DNA of 64,000 bases from Pyrocephalus nanus (taxonomy: Eukaryota > Chordata > Aves > Passeriformes > Tyrannidae): the NCBI GenBank assembly GCA_038380795.1, contig CM076276.1, forward strand, positions 13,158,001-13,222,000, in the 5' to 3' direction. Within the stretch, counting starts at the first letter, position 1. The number at the start of each line of letters is the position of its first letter. The notes under the pieces were generated by a model. That model saw only the letters and a list, made by a program, of their open reading frames with translations. It was not told where the DNA came from and made no database searches. Position numbers and translations under genes: made by a program. Positions 1 to 12,000 of the stretch are shown here, in pieces.

Positions 1-506
1 GCTACTGAGCACAAATTATATATTCAAGGCAGAAACAGGGTTTCTGTACCACAGAGAGAACATACAACCATGCTTGTCCTCAATTTTGACAAGTTCTGGC
101 TTATTTTTTAGCATGAATATTCACTTATCACCTTTCAGGCATCATTTTGAATTCCCCTCTTGGAGGAAGGGGTGCCAATGCACGGCCAGCCTCTCTCCTG
201 TGGGGACCTCAGGAAGATGGATCCACCTTGGATCTGCTGAAACACCTCCACATGGTGTTCCCACGAAGTTAGCCATCTCCCTTAGGGCAGTACAACAGGA
301 GAAAGGCAAGAGCCAAATATTTTGCATGCCTGCACAACGTGAAAGAGCTTTCTGCAGGTGGCTAAGGCAGTGTTAACAGAGCAGTGTGTGACAGGGCAGA
401 ACAGAGCACCAGCAGTTCCCAGCAACAGCACTCCTGAGAGTTTAGTGGCTGTGAATCCTGATGGTTGTAAGCAGAGTTTTGGAAACAGGCCCAGCTCAGC
501 ACTCAC

Positions 507-573
507 CTTTCCCTCTGTGACTGCGGAAGCTGTTCAAGTTAATCACTTCTTCATTCCCACCTCTCTCTGCCAT
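507..573 (-). CDS. First coding exon of an unidentified leftward gene (candidate)
   Basis: I do not recognise this gene. On the minus strand an ATG at 573 opens a frame of 22 codons plus one base, beginning MAERGGNEEVINLNSF, that ends at a strong donor (AAAG then GTGAGT, intron from 506). The start context is AAAATGG, with A at -3 and G at +4. An in-frame TGA lies 24 bases upstream of the ATG, so this would be a true start exon rather than an internal one. The peptide is polar and basic at its end (SFRSHRGK) with no signal peptide or membrane segment. The rest of the protein would lie left of the window, and I see no further exon in bases 1-506. It does not resemble the N-terminus of TRRAP, the mammalian neighbour on this side. 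A chance open frame between splice-like sites cannot be excluded. Confidence 0.42.
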
Positions 574-635
574 TTTAAACAGCTGTCCCCACAAGTGTCA
601 GTGCCCAGGCATGGCAGTCAGGCTCACATGAGGAA
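574..635 (-). other. 5' UTR part of the candidate start exon
   Basis: The exon would begin at 635, just after a very good acceptor on the minus strand: a T/C-rich run (about 638-663) ending in CTAG. The 62 bases before the start codon contain two tiny upstream reading frames, ATG directly followed by TGA, and ATG-CCT-GGG-CAC-TGA. Both end before the main ATG. Upstream frames of this kind can lower translation of the main frame, but that is inference here. Confidence 0.4.
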
Positions 636-3600
636 CTAGAAGGTAAAATAAAACCAGGAGAGAGTAAGGCAAACTCCACTGCACCCTGAGGACACTTCCT
701 CAAGCCCAGGCCACCAGAACATCTTGGGGCTTCTCCCAGCTCTCCCAGCTCAGTCTTGTCATGAGGATATTTTTCTGTACCCCCTTCTCAGTATGTAAGA
801 GCAGATGTGTCTATCTTCTGTTCCAACAGTTAAGGCAGTTGACTGAAGAGTACAATCAAGCCTGAGAAGTTTCTCTGGAGAAGACACCAAGATTCTTACA
901 GCTGTGCAATCACAAAGTGAGGAAAGATGCAGTTCTGTCCAGACAGGACTCGACCTCTCCCCATATGTGGATCTTCTGTTTCCAGAAAACCCAAAACCTG
1001 ATACACCAATACACAAAGCAGTGCTCCTTCCACCATCAGCTGGTGAGAGGGGCAAAAGCCCCTTGCCTGAGCCATCACAGGGCAGCTCCACCTAAACCTG
1101 CATCTCAAACCTCCCAGCTGATGTCATTACAACCACCCATCACCTTTAATGCCATGAAGGCGAGCTCACTTCCCCAACACCCACGTTACTGGCACGTCAG
1201 GAGGGAGCTGCACCCCTGGCAGGGCAGTGAGTGCATGGTTTGTGCCTGCACTGGGAGCCAGCACGGGAACAAGTCACATCACACAGCACACGTTCCTAAC
1301 ACCATCTGCCATCCTAAAAAAGAGATTTCCCTGATTTACAGTGAGGGGTTGGTACAAATTCCAGGATACACCATCTGCTCTCAATCCAAAAAGGAGAGCA
1401 TGACAGGAATCAGGTTCCTTCGCAGGACTGAGCTTTTGGGACTAAACTTTGCTACCCCAACCTGTTCTCAGAGAGGCACAATGAACCAGAGGCTCCCAAA
1501 CAGGATTAGGGGGGCAGAGGAATCACTGCAACCTGAACAGGAGGTTTCCATTTTACGCTCTGTCAGCTTATAGCTCTCAATCCCTATCATGGAGAGGCTG
1601 AACAGATGCAGAAATTCTGAGCACAATTTGATCACTGGAAGGAGAAAGAAGAAGGTCTTTTTATTGAAAAGTATTCATCTCCTTATTGCAGCACAGAGGA
1701 ATCTGTACTATTAAATATTTACTGATGCATAAGTTGGAAGAAAATGATGTGTCTGCTATAAAATCCTGTTTGCTACTACACAAGAGCAGTATAAATTCCT
1801 CCTCAGTAATTCTACTTAACGTCCTCTGCAGGGAACAGGGTCTGCAGCTAGGGCAGTAAAATGAAGAAATCAGTTCAGATGCACAGGATACAATAATAAA
1901 AATGTATACTTTAGCACTTAAGAAAGCCCAGCAGCACAGCTCAGTGCCTGAAGCAGCCTTCTCCAGAGGGAGCCTCCAGAAAAGTTTCAAGGTTTAGCTA
2001 CAAACAGCCAGGCTCACCTGATCCCTGCACTGGTGATGGTCCAAATTTAGTGGGATGTGGGGTGAGGGAACTGCAGAGGCCTCTTCTAACCAGCATTACC
2101 ACCAATATGCAACCACCCCTGTACTGAGCCCTGAGACCTCAGCACAACACCCTGTTCCCAGCAAGCAACTCCAAGATTATCAATGGCACAGTGATGCCTT
2201 GAAAGCTCCTGACAAGCAAGATTTGGGGAGCATTTCCACCAGGTTCTTCAGTTTCTGCCTCATAAGGAGAAATAAACCTTACTTTATTTGCCAGAATGGC
2301 ACAAAAGCACCGTTCTCACCATTGCAGGCAGGTGCCTGAGAGCTGGGGCACTGCACGTGGTGAAAACCCTGGCCCTTCTGAAAGGTCACACCCACATTAT
2401 TACAGTTGTATTTTCCCTGGTGCTCAGGAATAGCTACCACCTAGTGCTGTGTATTATTCTTCCATCCTTAGCCCTGTGAGTCATTCAGCAAACAAAACCA
2501 ACACTCCTCTTGCCATTTAAGATCCGGAAGAATGGAGGCAGGGATGGGACGAGCGTGGCCAAGATTGCTGAGCGAACACCGCAAAGCATCACTTGGAGGC
2601 TGCTGGGGAGGAGCAAGGACATTTGGGAAAGCCACAAATCAGCTCTCACGGCACCAAGCAGTGCAGGCAGAGGCTGGACAGGTGTCTGCTCCGATCTGCT
2701 CCCAGCAGAGCTAAGGGGGTGGATATTCCTCCCCTTCAGGGACAGGCAGAGCGTTAGCAGGGCTGGGCGTGCACGTACACGAGGGTGGGACGACACTGCA
2801 AGTGCTCAGCCACCAAAAACATCTTCTCCCTTAGAGCTCAAATGGTGCTTTGTCCAGTGCTGGCTAAGCCCCAGCTGTTCACATCCAGGAATGATGGATA
2901 AGCCACAAGACACGTTAAGGTTGTATTTTCTGCAAGCTACTCCGGTCCTGTAGAGAGGAGCTCACACACTTCAACCTTCAGCACTAAGAAAGGGGTACAG
3001 GATATAAAATGAAATTAAATTTGGGACAAAAACCTGTCTACCCTCTCACACAAGACAAAGATGTGCACACATCACCAACAGACTCACGGTGGTTTGAAAG
3101 CAAGAATATAATAAATAGCATTTACTGTAATACACAGTCAAAGCAACAAAAAAAAAAAAAAGAGCCAAGCCTGGAAAGAACTGGCAATTCTTTCTCCTTC
3201 AAAACAGACTGAATAAAAACCCAAGGAGTTTAATAAAGCCCTGCTTTGAGGGTAAAAGCCAAACTTCCACTGAGAGCTAGCAATTCATTTTGTCAATACT
3301 CAGTACAGAGCTGAAGTTTAAACAAATATCTATAAGCATGGGCCAGTTCCATCTAGTGGCATGAATAAGAAGTTTATTCGTGTTTATAGCACCAGGCCGC
3401 CAAGAATGTGAAGTAACAAGATCAAAGCCACCCTGGGGTCTTGCCCTACATAAACAACAATAAAAAAGCAAGGAAGACAGATGGAAAGCAGCTATTCCAT
3501 GCTACCTCAGTGATTTCAGTGCCTATTTATAGGTAAAGAATAAGGCTACCTATAAGCAAGTTCTAACATGCCCATCAGCTTTTCTGCAGCACAGTCAAGG

Positions 3601-3867
3601 ACAGGAAACTAAAACAATTTTAAAAGCAAAGGAGCTGGCAGCAGCCAGATAAACACTGTGCAAGCTTTTTAGTTTTACTTTCCTTCTTAAAAGGCTCCCA
3701 CCTGCACTACAGCACATCAAGCTGGATTTGGGACTGGAATCCCTACGCAGTATCCAGGTGACACAAAACTCATCACGACTTCTAAGAGTGATGGTGCAGC
3801 AAAGAGCACCCCTGATCCACCTGATTTCACCTCCGCTTTTCATATCACTCCACATATTCAGGACTCA

Positions 3868-4052
3868 AAAATCACAGAATATCCTGAGGTGGAAGGGGCC
3901 CACAAGGATCATCCAGTCCAACTCCTGGCCCTGCCCAGGACACCCCAACAATCCCACCCTGTGTCTGAGAGCGTTGTCCAAACGCTCCTTGAGCTCTGGC
4001 AGCCTTGGGGCCGTGACCACTGCCTGTTCCAGTGCCCAACCACCCTCTGATG
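3868..4052 (-). mobile_element. CR1 LINE fragment, 3' end
   Basis: The plus strand starts with CACAGAATATCCTGAGGTGG and continues with the phrases typical of reversed CR1 tails (GGAAGGGGCCCACAAGGATC, ATCCAGTCCAACTCC), ending near the segment around GTTCCAGTGCCCAACCACCC. The element is therefore inserted in minus orientation with its 3' end at the left. Only the last ~185 bases are present, the usual 5' truncation of CR1 copies. No reverse transcriptase sequence remains. CR1 is the dominant interspersed repeat of birds, which supports the avian assignment. Confidence 0.9.
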
Positions 4053-7000
4053 CTGCACACCCCAGTTATTTCACTGCACAGACAATAAAATCCTCCCCAT
4101 TATGGGTTTTCCTACAGCAGTTTGAGAGAAGGACCCATTAACAGAAGAGCTACTGGGAAAACCAGAGACCATCATGGATTTATCTGTCACAGTTCTCTGA
4201 ACTGATCAGACCTCAGACTGACAGCTGCAGTCACATGTACTTCCAACAAGCTCCTCAAACATGCAAAAAATATAATCCACAAAACCACCGGTCCCAACCA
4301 CTACTGTGACTTAATGGATCAGCTGCTCCGAGGTGCAGCAGGTCTCGGGAGCACACGGAATGCTTACACAAGGATTTCCAAAACCCAGGCAAAATCCTTT
4401 CAAACACCACATTACGTATTTTTAGCCTAACCTAAAAATAGGCACCATCAGTGCTGTGCATATATTTAATCTCCTGGTATATGGAGGAGTTTCTGGGCTG
4501 CAGTAACTGGAGCAGAACTCAGATCTGCTCCCTCCACCTCACATTTGTGCTGCGATGAGCACCTTCAGATGGCGCTGGAATTTAAAGCGACAGTCAAGGG
4601 GAGACCCCCCCTCCTCCTCACAGTGTAATGCATTTTACCCCCCACTTGCAGCATTTGAAATCCTGAACTCCCACATACCCAAGATGGGACTAGACTCAAA
4701 GTGTTCCTTCCTGGCTCCAGCTCAAGGCAACAGGACCAGACAGAAAGCACTGCAGGGGAGGTAGGAATTGAGATCCCAAACGAACAAGGGGGGAAAAAAA
4801 AAAAAAAGAAAAAAAATAGAGCAACTTGAAAGAGATGTCAGCAACATCAAATCACTGTGTTTTAGCCTCTCCCCCACACAGCAATACCACTGTTGCTCAC
4901 CTACACTGACAGAAGAGCATCAGCTCCCACTTTGTGCCTGCAGGCAGAAAACGTGTCTGCTGGTAGCCTGCGAGCAAGGTGAATTCCTGCCTCGTTTCAA
5001 GCTGCTAAAACAAAGAGAAGCAGCTTAAATAATGCATGGCTTGTGACAGCCAGCAAAATGAAAAGCTAAAAATTCAGTCCTTAAAAAATTAAAAAAAAAA
5101 GGAAAAAAAAAAAAGGCACAACAGAAAGGGAATAAACCAGCCTGACTTACTGTCAGGCATTGCACTGCAACGTTTCAAAGGGTTCACGATTTGCTGGGGG
5201 CTGCTCCTTGTAAGAGTCACTGAGCAAAAGCAGGGAGAGTTTAACAGTGGTTTATCATGTTAAGAGGCATCATCCCAAGGAAAAATTAGAAATCCCCTGA
5301 TAACAAGCCCAGCAAGAACCGCTGGGCACAAACAAGTCCTGTTCGCTATTCCAAGGCAGCTCTCCAGCCATTTCCCAAATGGCACCGCATTTCCCAAAGG
5401 GACAAAGGCAGAGGTTAACATGAGGCTGCACCAGGGCTCCTGCCAGGAGGTTTGCTCGGTCATGAGCTTGGGAAGAGTGGAAAAAGCCCTGGCCCCAGCC
5501 CAAAAGCCCAGCCTCTGAAAGCAAGAGTGTGTGGGCAGTGGCTCACGGGCAAGATCAGCTGGTTTCCAGGAGCACAACCTGCTACAGATGTCACCCAAAA
5601 ACCCCTCTTAGGAGCACAGATGAGGGACAACTCCACCCATGCAGCTCTGTCACCAATTTTTGGACCTGTAGCATCTGCTAAAGGGGAACAACATGCCAGA
5701 AGATCATTTAATAACAGAATTGGCTGGTGAGTTATAAAACACTCCCAAAGCGTCTCCCACATTAGCAGCTGGCTTGGTTTGTCAAATGATTTTAAACACA
5801 TACACTCTCTGAGAAGGAGAAGACAGGATTCCCGAGATCTGAGAAAAATCAAGGAACAGAAGCTGAAGTGAGCAATTAAAGGAGCCAGGTAACACAGTTC
5901 TACTGCAGAAAGCCAGAGCACTGATGTTATCACACCAAAACATAGGACAAGATAACACAAGAGGAGTTTTGTGGCAAGTAAATCCAACCTGAACGTTCAC
6001 CTCCCCACACAGACAAGCTCCTCAACACACAGAGCTCAGAAAGCACCCCCAGCAGAGCAGCCACTGTTCCTGCAGCCACAGCAGCACCATCACTGGCTCC
6101 AGCAGCAGCGCTCCAGGGAAGGACATCATGAAGATGGACAAGAGGGATGAAGTCTTCAAGCTTTTCTGGAAGCACCCACAGCTTCTCCCAAAAATTCCTT
6201 ATTCCTCACCCTGTCTTACCCAGGCAGAACAGCGCTGAAGGAAGCGATGCTCCCACCACTGCAGAGCCAGCAGCAGATACTCAGATCACATCAGGAGACC
6301 CTGAGGTGAGAGGGTCTGTGGATTAACAGCGGATGAGCCACATTCTGTGTGTCACTGCTCCAGACTAATGAGAATTGCTTAGTCAGGAGCAATCACGAGA
6401 GCAGATATTTAGAGATTACTTGGCTTCAAATCCCCAATCAGATTTTCCCCCATTTTGGAAGTCCACTCAGGACTTACAGGAAACATCTTGGCTGCCTGTA
6501 CATCACAAGACTTCACATCAGCCTTACTTGCAGTTCATCATTCCATTAAGGTCATGGTATCACTTAATAATAATTTTTTTAAGTACCCAATTGCCATTTT
6601 TATTGCATCTAAACCACAGAGTACAAGAGGAAAGCAATCTGCCCAGTTTTACCTAATTCACCCAACAGCTGGCCACATACATTGACACCAGTTTTCCTTC
6701 CAAAACCTGCAAAATATTTGCATTTTCCTGGCAAAATCTCTACTCTGCAAATTCCTCTCTAAAATGTACAATGTCTCGAAACAGCTCCATTCGTTTTTCC
6801 ACAACTGGGCAACTCAGCTGAAAGTTTCAGATTCCTTTGAGCTATTCCCTGGTGACTGGCATCAAGGTCAGCAGATGGACACTTGAGTGCCTTCCCACGA
6901 TCCCTGTCAGCCCTGCCAAAAGAAGGGCTCTGTGTCATCACATCTCCCTGAGCAGCACGAGACTCCTTATTTTGATACGTGCAAAGAAACACTCTCTGCA

Positions 7001-7610
7001 CAAGAGGTGGGGAGCTCTGGATCAGTCCTTTGCCTCTCCTATCAAACTGAGTCCTGAAAAAAAGTTGAATTTACAAAGTCTGGTTGGAAAGGAGAGTTAA
7101 TGCCTCACCTTGAGCAGCTTATCTTCTGTGCAAAGTGAAAACTCAGGGCTTTGAGAGAGGAAGAGGCATCCCTGCAGTTAGTTCCTGTAAAGGGCAGTAG
7201 TACTCTGCCTGCCTCAGACTTCTGGCATGTGCAAGATCATCCAGTATAATCCCCTAAATCCGAAACCTCCCTCCCACATCGCAAACACAGGTGCCAGCTT
7301 GGCATTTCATGTTCAAGCAACAATTCAGGCACCAGCAGCTCGGCACATACACACAAACCCTACCCCCTTGGGCTCACAGCCTGCCTCCCAAACCATCACT
7401 GCAAAGAACTGATTTATCCTGATTTTGCGGTCTAAGGGTGGGGATGAATTTAAGAGCAAGTGAAGCCACGTGATCTGTGGCTTGGTCGCTTCCAGAGCAA
7501 CTTTTGCTTCCAGTTTCCTTTCCCTGAACTCACGTGAGCTTCGAGCGGCGCCGTGACCCCGACACCACGTACGGCTCCAGGGGCTGCACAAACCTGCCAC
7601 AGCTCCTGCC

Positions 7611-7674
7611 AGCATCGACTGCAGCTGCCTCCCCTTCCCCACAGCATCGACTGCAGCCGCCTCCCCTTCCCCAC
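7611..7674. repeat. 32-bp tandem duplication
   Basis: Two adjacent 32-base copies, 7,611-7,642 and 7,643-7,674, both starting AGCATCGACTGCAGC and ending CCTTCCCCAC. They differ at one base. The copy is so recent or so constrained that it is nearly perfect; no function is evident. Confidence 0.9.
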
Positions 7675-8942
7675 ACACCCAGCAGCCACACGGAAAACAA
7701 CAGGAGAAGTGCCCCAATTGCACCAGGGGAGTGCAATCGGTGCTCCTCTGTTACTTGTACTTCACAGAGCTCTCCAGGAGAAAGGATTCCTCTCCAAAGC
7801 ATTTCCTCTCCGAATCCTCAGTAGTTTTTCTTCCTTTTTTTTTTTCCTCCTCCCTTTTCTTTAAGGGATCCTGACTCTCACTTGAAAAGGCTTAACAGAA
7901 CAAAGAAATCCAAGTGCAACCTTTTAAGCAGTTATTTAACAAGTTGGATGCACGTCTTCAGGAACCTTCAGGTTACCATCTCAGCACTGTTTTTCACTGG
8001 AGAGGAAACAGCAATAAGGGATTTAAGGCTACTGGGACAGGCTGTGGCATTGACATTCACACAGAGCCTGCTCTGCTCTCAGCCCTGGTTGCAGGGGCAC
8101 TGGGAGAGCCAGGCTGCACACAAACAGCAAACTGCTGTGAAAAGCAGCAGAGAGGGACTAACTAGACCAAAGCCAAGAGGGTTGGAAAGCACAGAGTCAG
8201 GTTTAGTTCCAGTAACAGCCAGAGGACTTTAAAATCATGAAGGATTGATAAGCTGTCATGGCATCCTCGATGTTGAGAGGCTGCCCAGCAGATCAACTTT
8301 GGAAACCATCTAAACTGCACTTATGCTCCAGAAAAAAGGAAAAAAAAAAAGCATAACTAACCACCAGGAGCAAATGTGGAAAGAAAGGTTCAGGTCACAC
8401 TTAAACCAAAATAAAAATACAAAAATATCCCCTATCACAAGAAACTTTGCTTTCAAGCACAGCACACCTCACCTCGTTCACAAAGCTGCTGACAACACAA
8501 AAGCTGAGACTTGACCTTGAGGTGGCACAGGAGGGGGAAAAAAACCCCAAGTGACTGCAGCAGCCCACCTTAGCTGAAAGGAAGGTGTCCGTGTCAATCT
8601 GCACAGTGCTTTTAAAAGTATTGACTTCAAAGCCTGCCACAACCATTGCAGGTGTCAAACCTCCCAGAGAGAGGGACTTCCAGAAAGAATGACCTCACAG
8701 GTCACATATTCTGGTTATTACAGCCGTGCCCCTTTTTTTGGAGCCACGTTAAGCATCTGCACTTGCCACAGTTCCAAAGGTCAGTGGCCCAGAAGCTGTG
8801 GCTTCACGTTCAGAAGGGTTCCACTGCAGGGACTACTTGAGACGGTCACATTCCCACACCACGGCTTGTCACCTCCTCTCACACAGTTCCTCCAGCATTT
8901 TGTAGAGGTTTGAAAAGGAAAAGCCCTGGAAAATGTTTTGGG

Positions 8943-8953
8943 TTTTTTGTTTT

Positions 8954-8989
<36 letters not shown>

Positions 8990-9024
8990 TTTTGTTTTGT
9001 TTTTTTTTTTGTTTTTTTTTTTTT
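8943..9024. repeat. Long interrupted poly(T) tract
   Basis: About 80 bases of T broken by single G residues, equal to an A-rich tract on the minus strand. No retroposed gene or SINE body is recognisable next to it. Open frames of poly-Phe or poly-Lys across it are artefacts of composition. Confidence 0.95.
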
Positions 9025-12000
9025 GTAGGATTCGGAGCAGATACCTTCTCTCCTCACGTATCCACCACGGTGGAAGTGGGAGAACAGAAAATAAACTGGG
9101 GGCAGGGAGAAGATCATTTAAACTGCAGCCACAGCCAATACCCAACTAACACTGACACCACACGTGCTCCCAGTCCAAGGTCAGGCACTGCCTCTGAATG
9201 ATGCTTTTGCACAATAAATCCATAGGTTTAAATATGAACAAGAGCCAGTTTAGAGCCACACTGAGCCAACAGGCCAAGCTCACTCCACAGTAAAACAAGG
9301 GTTAAACAGCCTCATGTGCTGAGAGTACAACACCAACAGAAACCTTGTCAGGCAGGTGCAGCCCCTGGGCAGCAAGGCCAAACTCTGCACCAATTTCTGC
9401 TGGAAAGGGTCAAAAATGAGCTGCCTATTGCACCCAGCAACTGCAGCACCAGAAGCACTGATACAGAAGAACTGCCACTATGTCCTTACTGCTCCAGCAC
9501 CACGGATAACCAGGTGGCAAATGATTTTCAAGCCGGCCGGCAACAGCTTTTGTAAAACAGGGTTTGGTTTTGTTTGCAGCCACGTGGAGCCCTGTGGCCA
9601 ATTCCAGCCCAGCAAGCTCTCAGCAGTGAGAACCCAGGGCAGCTTTCCAGGCTCACGACAGTTGTCCAGCCTGACTTCATCCACATCACGTGGCGGTGCC
9701 ACTGTGGGGTTCAGGCAGAGTATGCTAAAATAGCAGAAAAGCAAAGAGGTTGTATTTGAGGTAAGTGCCGCTATATCAGATCTGCAAACAGGGAAATTAG
9801 ATTGTGGTTGGATTTAGAGATGCTCCACCTCCAGTACGAGTCTCTTCTAAGACTAGTAAAGTTCACAAATAAGTGAATTATCAGCTAAAAAGCGAGGAAA
9901 GAAGAACGGCACATTAACTCTCCAGGTCCAGGGTCACACAGATTCACAAGGCTGCAAAGTACCCACCAACCCCATCCCAGGGCAAACAAACACTTTCCAT
10001 ACACGACACAAAAACCATCACAGGCCACAGCCAAGGGGTTGCCCAGGCTGCAGTCAGGACATTCACCAAGGACACACTGTTTGCAGGTAGTGAGTCCTGT
10101 GCTCACCCTTGGTCATCGCACTCAACCACCCAACGTCGGGTTGAGCCTTCACCCAGCAGAACACAAATTCTCTTCCTGGGTGTTGCAATCTCAGACAGAT
10201 TATTTAACCACCTGGGATGGAGGCTCAGTAAAAGCAGCCACAAAGTGCTAAATAAACACAAGCCCATTCAGCTGAGGAGCGCTCTCCAGACACTGTGTCC
10301 AAGGAAAAGGTGCATTCCAGCTGCTACAAGCTGGTCTGCGCTAGTCCTGGCGGATCCAAGGGCACCTCCCAGTAGATACACAATGAAGCCTTCTCCACTA
10401 CAATAGGATTCTGGTTTAACAATCCACAGAGAGGACACAAACTATTTACGACAGCCAAGTTACTGCTCACGGGTCTCGCTCATCTGAAGCTGGAAATCCC
10501 AGCAGCAGGGGAGCGATGAAACGCCCTGCGCTCCTGGTTCCCTGAAAGGGAGAGAAAGCTGCTTTTCCTGCCTCCCCATTATGCTGCTGCTGTCATCTCC
10601 CTCAAATTACATTACAGCACATGATGGCGGAGCAGGGAAAGGAGGAAAGCCCTCAGCAGCACGGTGGCTGTGCTGCAGGCAGCTGTCAGCACTGCTGCCC
10701 CTTCCCTCTGCCAGCCCAACGTGTTCGGCCAACAGCAGCTCGTCCTTGCCAGGGGTACCTGGGCCGGTGCTCCTGCCATGACAGGCCTTCAGCTAAAGAC
10801 TGATGTACATGAAGCATTAGGCAGCGTTTTCCCTCCCCTCATTTATCAAATATAAAAACGCATCCTGTCTTTGGGATGGGGGTTTGGAAGTAGGGGTGTA
10901 AATCTGTTCCTAACTCCGGTTTTGCAAATGCTGCAACAAACCAACCTCTGCTTTCCTTCCTTCCTCCAAGGAACAGCGGGAGCAGCGCCCACAGCTCAGT
11001 AGGAGCATGTCAGTCTGGATAAAGCAGCACAGGAGCCTCGTGTGGGGAGTGCTCCAGACAAAACATATTACTGGAGTCCCTTTTCCATCCTTTTATTCCC
11101 TGTACAAAGATTCCAGCTAGTGTGAATCCCGATCACCTCGTACTGCAGGGCGGTATCACGTGATGCCTCCACAGATCCTGTCCCAATGTTTCTCTGAATA
11201 ATGCAAACAGTAGCTTGGCCTCCTTACAGGGGGAGCAGACCGAGGGTGAGCAACACCACGGAAGCCAAGTGAAAACATTTCAGGTCACCCTGACACCCAC
11301 ACGCACTCACTGCCAGTTTTATCTCAGCTCAACAACTTCCCTCCTTTTTTTTTTTTTCGAGTGACAACCACAGCCTCCGAAACTCACCCTGGGAGCAGCC
11401 AGGCACCTTCAGCACCAGGACAGGAGTGGGGCTCCCCAAAGCCAGAAAGGAAGCCACAGTAATTTAAATTCCCCCTAACCTGGTTCAGGAACACTGGGAG
11501 GTGGCACCGTGAGTCGGGGCAGCAGCTGCCCTGCCTTGAAATCTTTCCCCAAAGCCCAATGCTTTTTCCACTTAATCAGGCACTGACAGCCCCCCTCATG
11601 AACACAGGGAGGGGACCACAGTGGGGCTGGTCATTAGGAGAGAGGTGTCATTCAGAAGGAATTATCATTTCCCCCGTCCTGGAGAATTGAGCTTTCTCAA
11701 GGATCTTTACGAATTTCAAACCACTGCAAGCTCTTAAGCACTGACCCAGCAGAAAAACATCGCTCCCAAGATATTCCAAAATAAACCTGAAATTCAATAA
11801 AAGTGACATGAAGGCTGCTGAGCATGAGATTGTCCCAGCTCACAGAAACATTCCTTATTATCTCACTGCTTTGGTAAGGGTAACTTAGTCAAGCCACCAG
11901 GATGCTGCTAAGTGGCTTTTCCCCCCCCCCCTTTTCCTGTTTTCTCTGCCTACTCCTCCCCAATTTCCCAGACTTCTCCATTCTAGTAACTTGCTTAAAA

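Noticed and set aside
2887..2955. Acceptor followed by a long open frame on the minus strand near 2.95 kb
   Set aside because: The acceptor is good and the frame stays open to about 2.81 kb, but the sequence is not recognisable and no linked exon was found.
8569..8633. Exon-like segment reading FEVNTFKSTVQIDTDTFLSAK in part, with a GTGGGC donor
   Set aside because: It looks coding, but the upstream AG has no pyrimidine tract, the family is not recognisable, and it does not join the other candidates in frame.
8879..9201. Long open frames rich in Phe or Lys
   Set aside because: They run through the interrupted poly(T) tract; the amino-acid content is a product of the homopolymer and there is no recognisable domain.
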